Shown: in pieces, positions 59,761 through 64,000 of the stretch
How positions within the stretch are numbered: the first letter of the stretch is position 1
Layout: each line of letters begins with the position of its first letter
DNA from: JACVCK01 sp041940385
GTDB lineage: Bacteria; Planctomycetota; Phycisphaerae; Phycisphaerales; UBA1924
DNA: 64,000 bases
Assembly: GCA_041940385.1 (NCBI GenBank)
Contig: JBGTSD010000003.1
Coordinates: 1-64,000, forward strand
Direction: 5' to 3'
Position numbers and translations under genes: made by a program
The notes under the pieces: model-generated
Told to the model about the DNA's origin: nothing
Databases searched by the model: none
Seen by the model: only the letters and a program-made list of their open reading frames with translations

Positions 59761-61635
59761 TCAGTTTCCGGCGTTGTACTGGCCGAGGAGGATGTTCAGA
59801 TCGGCGAAATCGACATCGCCGTCGCCGTCGAGGTCCTCGGGCATGTTCTCGCCCTGTTCGTTGTAGGCGGACAAGAGCAGATTCAGATCCGTGAAGTCGA
59901 CGACGCCATCGCCGTCGATGTCGCCGAGGACGCTCGGATCGATCGACGCGCTCACGCACGCGGAGAACTCGGAGGTGTTCCACGTCGTGGAGCTGGTCGC
60001 GGTGGCCGTGATCGGCGCGCCGTCGTCCACCTGCGCATCGAACGTCGCGCTGAACGACGCGTCGCCGGATGCATCGGTCGAGACCTCGGTGAACCCGATG
60101 AATTCGCGTCCCTCGCCGAACCCGGACGGATCGCACGTCTCGTTCTCGAAGAACTCGATGCGGTAGACCTGGTTGGGATTGGCGGAGAGCGTGCCGGTGA
60201 TCGTAATCGAGTCGCCGTCGCCGTTGGCGTCCGAAAGCATGGGCATCCCGGCGGTGGTGACGCCCGCGAAGCCGACGTCGATGCCGAGCGCGCCATTCTC
60301 GAAGATCGAGTTGCGCAGGATCGTGGTCCGCTGCGCGGACGGATGCACGGCGACGCCGAATGTCTCGCTCGTCGTGACAACGTTTCCCTCGCCGTCGCGC
60401 TCGCCGCCGATCAGCGTGTCGATGGGCGCATCCTCGCCGGAGAAGAACTCGACGGAGATGTTCGAGCGGTTCACGATGGGCGTCGTTCCGTCGGCGCCGA
60501 GTCCGAGGACGTTGCCCTGAATCGTGGTGCGCTCGCCGTTGCCCTGCACGGCGATGCCGACGCCGTAGACGTCGCCGGCATGGTGATTGACGCCGACCCT
60601 TCGGATGCCGGCGATGAGGTTGTTTCGGATCACCGTGTCGTCCGCGACGCGAACCCGGACGCCATACACGCCGTGGGCGTTGGGGAATCGCTGCAGACCG
60701 TCCTGCGTGGTCCCGATGATGTTGTTCTCGACGACCGTGCCGACGGCGTACTCCACGCGGACCTGATCGCCGACGGGGAATCCTTCTTCGCCGTACTCGC
60801 CGTTGTCGGCGATCCAGTTGGCTTCCTCCGGCGTCGGCCCGCCGATCCGATTGTTCATCGGCGTATAGGAGGCGCAGCAGAAGGCGCCGCGCACCTGGAC
60901 GCCGGAGATGCGGCTGCCCACCAGCGTGTTGCCGATGACGACGTTGTCGTACGAGGCGCCGTCGATGCGGACGCCGGCGTTGCCCGCCGAGAGGTAGTTG
61001 CGCTCTTCGGGGAGCGTTCCTCCGATGACGTTGTTGCTGGCGTTGGGGGCGCCGATCGAGGTCTCCACGATCACCGCGGCGTAGAGCGGCCCGCTGATCG
61101 TGCAGCCGATGACGCGGTTGTTGCTGCCGGAGATGGAGACGCCGTAGCCGCGCTGCAGCACGCGCCCGAGCCCCTTGATGGTGCAGTTGTCGCCTGTGAC
61201 GCGGATGGCGGTGACGCCCCAGGCGTTGGGCTGCAGGCCATAGATGCCGACCTCCCAGCCGTTCGGATTGGTGTCGCCCGTGAAGTCGGTCTGCGTGGTG
61301 AAATCGATCGTGGTGTCGTCCCCACTCAGCACGAAGGTGCTGTTCTCGAGCCGAAGAATCGCCATCGTCGTGTCGAGCCACCACTCGCTTTGCGGGATGG
61401 CGAATTCGATGGTCTGCGGACCCGGGGTGTTGTTGGCCGCGACGATCGCCTCTCGGAACGAGATGACGTTGTCGGGTCCCGGCAGATTGGCGACGTGCTG
61501 CGGCGATTCGAAGTCCACGACGTCGTTGAGCGTGGTGACGATGATGTCCTGAGCGAGGGCGAGTGGCGCGGCTGAGATCAGCCAAGCGGCGCACGCAACA
61601 GAATGAAATCGGTTCAATGTGGTGGGGCGTCGCAC
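59761..61635 (-). CDS. Secreted right-handed beta-helix protein (CSLREA type) with dockerin, paralog 2
   Basis: A 624-residue exported protein, co-linear with the gene at 57709-59601 along its whole length: signal peptide (SVACAAWLISAAPLALAQD), TTLNDVVDFESPQHVANLPG, VISFREAIVAANNTPGPQTI, the same beta-helix turns and ending (NRVIGCTISGPLYAAVIVET, GVQVRGAFCCASYTPMNNRI), and the dockerin GDIDGDGVVDFTDLNLLLSA / EDLDGDGDVDFADLNILLGQ. The start is GTG 61633-61635 with AAGGAGG upstream. The pair arose by tandem duplication. The dockerin loops differ more than the helix turns do, as if the tails had been exchanged separately (inference). Confidence 0.9.
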   Translation of the reverse strand: MRRPTTLNRFHSVACAAWLISAAPLALAQDIIVTTLNDVVDFESPQHVANLPGPDNVISFREAIVAANNTPGPQTIEFAIPQSEWWLDTTMAILRLENSTFVLSGDDTTIDFTTQTDFTGDTNPNGWEVGIYGLQPNAWGVTAIRVTGDNCTIKGLGRVLQRGYGVSISGSNNRVIGCTISGPLYAAVIVETSIGAPNASNNVIGGTLPEERNYLSAGNAGVRIDGASYDNVVIGNTLVGSRISGVQVRGAFCCASYTPMNNRIGGPTPEEANWIADNGEYGEEGFPVGDQVRVEYAVGTVVENNIIGTTQDGLQRFPNAHGVYGVRVRVADDTVIRNNLIAGIRRVGVNHHAGDVYGVGIAVQGNGERTTIQGNVLGLGADGTTPIVNRSNISVEFFSGEDAPIDTLIGGERDGEGNVVTTSETFGVAVHPSAQRTTILRNSIFENGALGIDVGFAGVTTAGMPMLSDANGDGDSITITGTLSANPNQVYRIEFFENETCDPSGFGEGREFIGFTEVSTDASGDASFSATFDAQVDDGAPITATATSSTTWNTSEFSACVSASIDPSVLGDIDGDGVVDFTDLNLLLSAYNEQGENMPEDLDGDGDVDFADLNILLGQYNAGN

Positions 61636-61770
61636 GGCGTGCCTCCTTCATGCATCGAGGACCGGGGCGAGACGACGCTGGACGGCGTTTCGAGCGTGAA
61701 TCGCGTCGCCGCCGCGTCCGTCGGTTCACCCTATGCCGCGCCATCAGCGCGCCTCAAGGCGCGCCGGACA

Positions 61771-63156
61771 TCAGTTGTCGGAGCGATTCGCGCCTGCGTT
61801 GTAGTTGCCCAGCAGCAGATTGAGGTCGGCGAAGTCGACGTCGCCGTCGCCATCGAGATCCGCAGGAAGATTCGGACCGACCTGGTTGTACGAGGAGAGA
61901 AGCAGGTTCAGATCGGCGAAGTCGACATCGCCGTCGCCGTCGATGTCGCCGACGAGGATCGCGCGGGCGACGAAGCAGCCGGAGCCCCATTCGATGGCGT
62001 CGTTGTTCGGCGGCGTGAGCGCGGCCATGAAGACGACGTCGCCGCGCGCGTTGAGGCGCGGGGCGCCGCCGAAGACCGGCGCGGACGAGGAGTTCTCGTT
62101 GATCTGGCCCTGGCCGAGGTCGGTGCTGACGAGGTCGTGCTCGCGGGCGACCACGCGCAGCGTTGCGCCGTCGCCGACAAAGACGCAGCGGAGGCCGGAG
62201 GAATCGAACGCGCGGAACGCGACGTGTCCGGCGTCGTTGGCGCTCGGCGAGAAGAACTCGATTGAGCCGACGCCGTTCACGCCTTCACGCGCGATCTCGA
62301 CGGTCGCGGCGCCATCGGAGAGGAACACGGCGCGGCCGCCCGCGACGAGCGTGCTGATGAAGGCCACCTTCCCGGAGTTCGTCAGCGCGACCGAGTTGTC
62401 GAAGCGCGCGTACGGCGAGCCGGGGAGGGAATCGGCGTCGCGGGCGATGGTGACGAACGTCCCGTCCGACGCAAAGACGCGGACCTCGTCGGGCTGGGTT
62501 TCGCCGACCTGGCCCGCGCTGCCGAGACGGACCTTGCCGGCGATGCGGCGCTGGTTGTTGAACGATGGCGTGAAGAGGAACGAAATGCCGCTGCCGGGGC
62601 TGTAGCCCTCCTCGGCGGCGTGGATGGACTGCGCGCCGGCGGACCACGACGCGAAGATCTGGCCGGCGCCGGTGATGCCGCCGCGGTAGCCGATCTGGCC
62701 GGCGTCGTTGATCTGCGGCGAGCCGAAGGACGTCACGCCGAAGGGTGCGCCGGGCGTGACGACGATGGACGAAGCGCCGGTCGAACCCACGACGCGAAGA
62801 ACGCCGGCGGGCGTCGTGAAGCGCTGGTCGGTGGCGATCACGCCGGACGCGTTGAGTGTCGCGTCGCCGACGGCGGAGTCGGCGGTGTTGGGAGAGAGGT
62901 AGACGATGCCGCCGGCGCCGTTCGCACCGAACCAGAGACCGTCGGACTCTGTTCCGGCGATGACGCCGACGCGGTACGCGACCTCGCGTGCGTCGTTGAT
63001 GGCGGGCGTGGAGTTGGTGAAGAAGGCGGAGTCGGGCAGGTTGAACGCGCCGGAGAAGTTGGAGCGCGCCTGGAGTTGCGGCGGCTGATAGCTCGGCACG
63101 GCGGCGTGCGCTGCGGCGGTGATGCACAGCAGGGTCGGCACGAAGGTCTGAAGCAT
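61771..63156 (-). CDS. Secreted NxxGxxAF-repeat protein with dockerin-like tail
   Basis: A 461-residue exported protein. Signal peptide 1-18 (MLQTFVPTLLCITAAAHA). The body repeats a short motif with N-D/N-x-G-x-(V/I)-(A/G)-(F/Y): INDAREVAYRVGVI, INDAGQIGYRGGI, LTNSGKVAFISTLV, ANDAGHVAFRAF and LNARGDVVFMAAL. This is the tandem NxxGxxAF repeat known from planctomycetes. The tail has GDIDGDGDVDFADLNLLLSS and ADLDGDGDVDFADLNLLLGN, then extends 8 residues past the usual end. GAGGAG precedes ATG 63154-63156. It is the first of the five leftward dockerin genes and divergent from the fasciclin gene. Confidence 0.87.
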   Translation of the reverse strand: MLQTFVPTLLCITAAAHAAVPSYQPPQLQARSNFSGAFNLPDSAFFTNSTPAINDAREVAYRVGVIAGTESDGLWFGANGAGGIVYLSPNTADSAVGDATLNASGVIATDQRFTTPAGVLRVVGSTGASSIVVTPGAPFGVTSFGSPQINDAGQIGYRGGITGAGQIFASWSAGAQSIHAAEEGYSPGSGISFLFTPSFNNQRRIAGKVRLGSAGQVGETQPDEVRVFASDGTFVTIARDADSLPGSPYARFDNSVALTNSGKVAFISTLVAGGRAVFLSDGAATVEIAREGVNGVGSIEFFSPSANDAGHVAFRAFDSSGLRCVFVGDGATLRVVAREHDLVSTDLGQGQINENSSSAPVFGGAPRLNARGDVVFMAALTPPNNDAIEWGSGCFVARAILVGDIDGDGDVDFADLNLLLSSYNQVGPNLPADLDGDGDVDFADLNLLLGNYNAGANRSDN

Positions 63157-63365
63157 CTCTCGGTTCTCCTCGCAGGCCGCGTCGGGGCGGCCTGGAGGTG
63201 AGTCTACGGGAGGAGCCCGTTCCGGCCAGCGATCCGGGGCGAAAGTGCCTGAATCCGGGCGGAGTCCACGGCGAAGACGGGTAGGTGCGGCGGGCGACTG
63301 CAGCGACCGCCGCCACGTGTTTTCCGGACTTCAAACCTGGCATGGATGAACTGGAGATCCCTGAG

Positions 63366-64000
63366 ATGAATCGAGTCCTTGCAATCGGAATGACGGCGGG
63401 CCTGATGGCGGCCGGTCAGGCCTGGGCGGGCGGCTGCGGCGCCACGGCCTCGGCCTCGGCCTGCGGAGAAAAGTCGGCGACGGCTCCGGCCACGACCGTG
63501 GCGTGGGGCGGCAAGTCCGACATCGTGGACACCGCGGTCGCCGCGGGTTCCTTTAAGACACTGGCCGCGGCGCTTCAGGCGGCGGGCCTCGTCGAGACGC
63601 TCAAAAGCGACGGTCCGTTCACGGTCTTCGCGCCGACAGACGAGGCGTTCGCCAAGCTGCCCGCGGGCACGGTCGAGAGCCTCCTGCGTCCCGAGAACAA
63701 GCAGAAGCTGATCGACATCCTCACCTATCACGTCGTCTCCGGAAAGGTCACGGCGGAGAAGGTGACGTCGCTGAATTCGGCGACCACCGTGAACGGTCAG
63801 CGCGTGGACATCAAGGCCTATGGCGGCAAGGTGAAGATCGACGGCGCCACCGTCGTGACGCCGGACGTCATGGCCTCCAACGGTGTGATCCATGTCATCG
63901 ATACGGTGATCATGCCGGCCGACAAGGACATCGTGGAGACGGCGGTCAGCGCCGGTTCGTTCAACACGCTGGCGACGGCGCTCGAGGCGGCCGGGCTTGT
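63366..64000 (+). CDS. Secreted fasciclin (FAS1) domain protein, 3' end beyond the window
   Basis: An open frame of 211 codons from ATG 63366 to the window edge. Signal peptide about 1-22 (RVLAIGMTAGLMAAGQAWAG), then a short Cys/Ala-rich stretch (GGCGATASASACGEK). The first FAS1 domain covers about 50-182, with the family boxes FTVFAPTDEAFAKLP (H1-type) and SNGVIHVIDTVIMP (H2-type) and the YHVV core. A second FAS1 domain begins at about 187 (DIVETAVSAGSFNTLATALE), nearly repeating the start of the first. FAS1 proteins mediate surface adhesion. GGAG lies about 12 nt before the ATG. Confidence 0.9.
   Translation, partial: MNRVLAIGMTAGLMAAGQAWAGGCGATASASACGEKSATAPATTVAWGGKSDIVDTAVAAGSFKTLAAALQAAGLVETLKSDGPFTVFAPTDEAFAKLPAGTVESLLRPENKQKLIDILTYHVVSGKVTAEKVTSLNSATTVNGQRVDIKAYGGKVKIDGATVVTPDVMASNGVIHVIDTVIMPADKDIVETAVSAGSFNTLATALEAAGL

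Noticed and set aside
54128..63156. A cellulosome gene cluster
   Set aside because: Dockerin-like tails are present but no cohesin, scaffoldin or glycoside hydrolase; the bodies are propellers and beta-helices.

Overview
The window looks like a chromosome segment of a planctomycete, most likely class Phycisphaerae. The DNA is GC-rich. Five secreted proteins in a row end in the dockerin-like double motif typical of that class, with cores such as DGDGLVNFADLNLLL. A 3326-residue surface protein begins with a planctomycete LEPR-XLL-type tag (LEDRILL). kdsB points to Kdo-containing LPS. The assignment rests on sequence character only.

Layout. 1-14.4 kb is core chromosome: the start of an unknown leftward gene; typA with an EF-G-like N-terminus; a leftward four-gene operon with 4-nt overlaps (def, fmt, a HExxH protein, cobB); a divergent TPR gene coupled to kdsB; a secreted M1 aminopeptidase; a divergent-type pyrG; and a UPF0316 membrane protein. 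Three gene-free gaps carry clusters of G+C-rich hairpin modules, each cluster beginning just after the stop of a leftward gene.

14.5-37.6 kb is an integrated genomic island. It starts in the 3' half of a CAU-anticodon tRNA (called tRNA-Met) and is bounded by 51-bp identical direct repeats (14501-14551 and 37589-37639). Its tyrosine recombinase runs antisense into the tRNA. The reading frame continues in phase on the far side of the right repeat, so integration appears to cut the last 83 codons off the integrase gene. Behind the integrase lie small accessory genes (an excisionase-like HTH, a polyQ protein and an unknown). Two defence modules follow. The first, rightward, is SNF2-family helicase - sigma-70-like factor - type III Mod methylase (frameshifted and GC-mosaic) - type III Res. 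The second, leftward, is an HEPN-like protein - a 1978-aa DUF4011/SF1-helicase/Vsr/DUF3320 protein (Hhe-like) - a GmrSD-type DUF262/DUF1524 protein.

37.9-53.4 kb is a surface-protein operon: a giant RTX/PKD/cadherin-repeat protein, a PilZ protein, a GAF sensor fused to an HlyD-type arm, an M50 membrane metalloprotease fused to an HlyD-type arm, and a third HlyD-type protein. No ABC ATPase is present. The layout suggests a dedicated export or display system for the LEPR-XLL protein, possibly under c-di-GMP control (inference).

53.7-64 kb holds one small unknown gene, then five leftward genes for secreted dockerin-tailed proteins (two beta-propeller-like, two paralogous CSLREA-type beta-helix proteins, one NxxGxxAF-repeat protein), then the start of a secreted fasciclin-domain protein that runs off the window.
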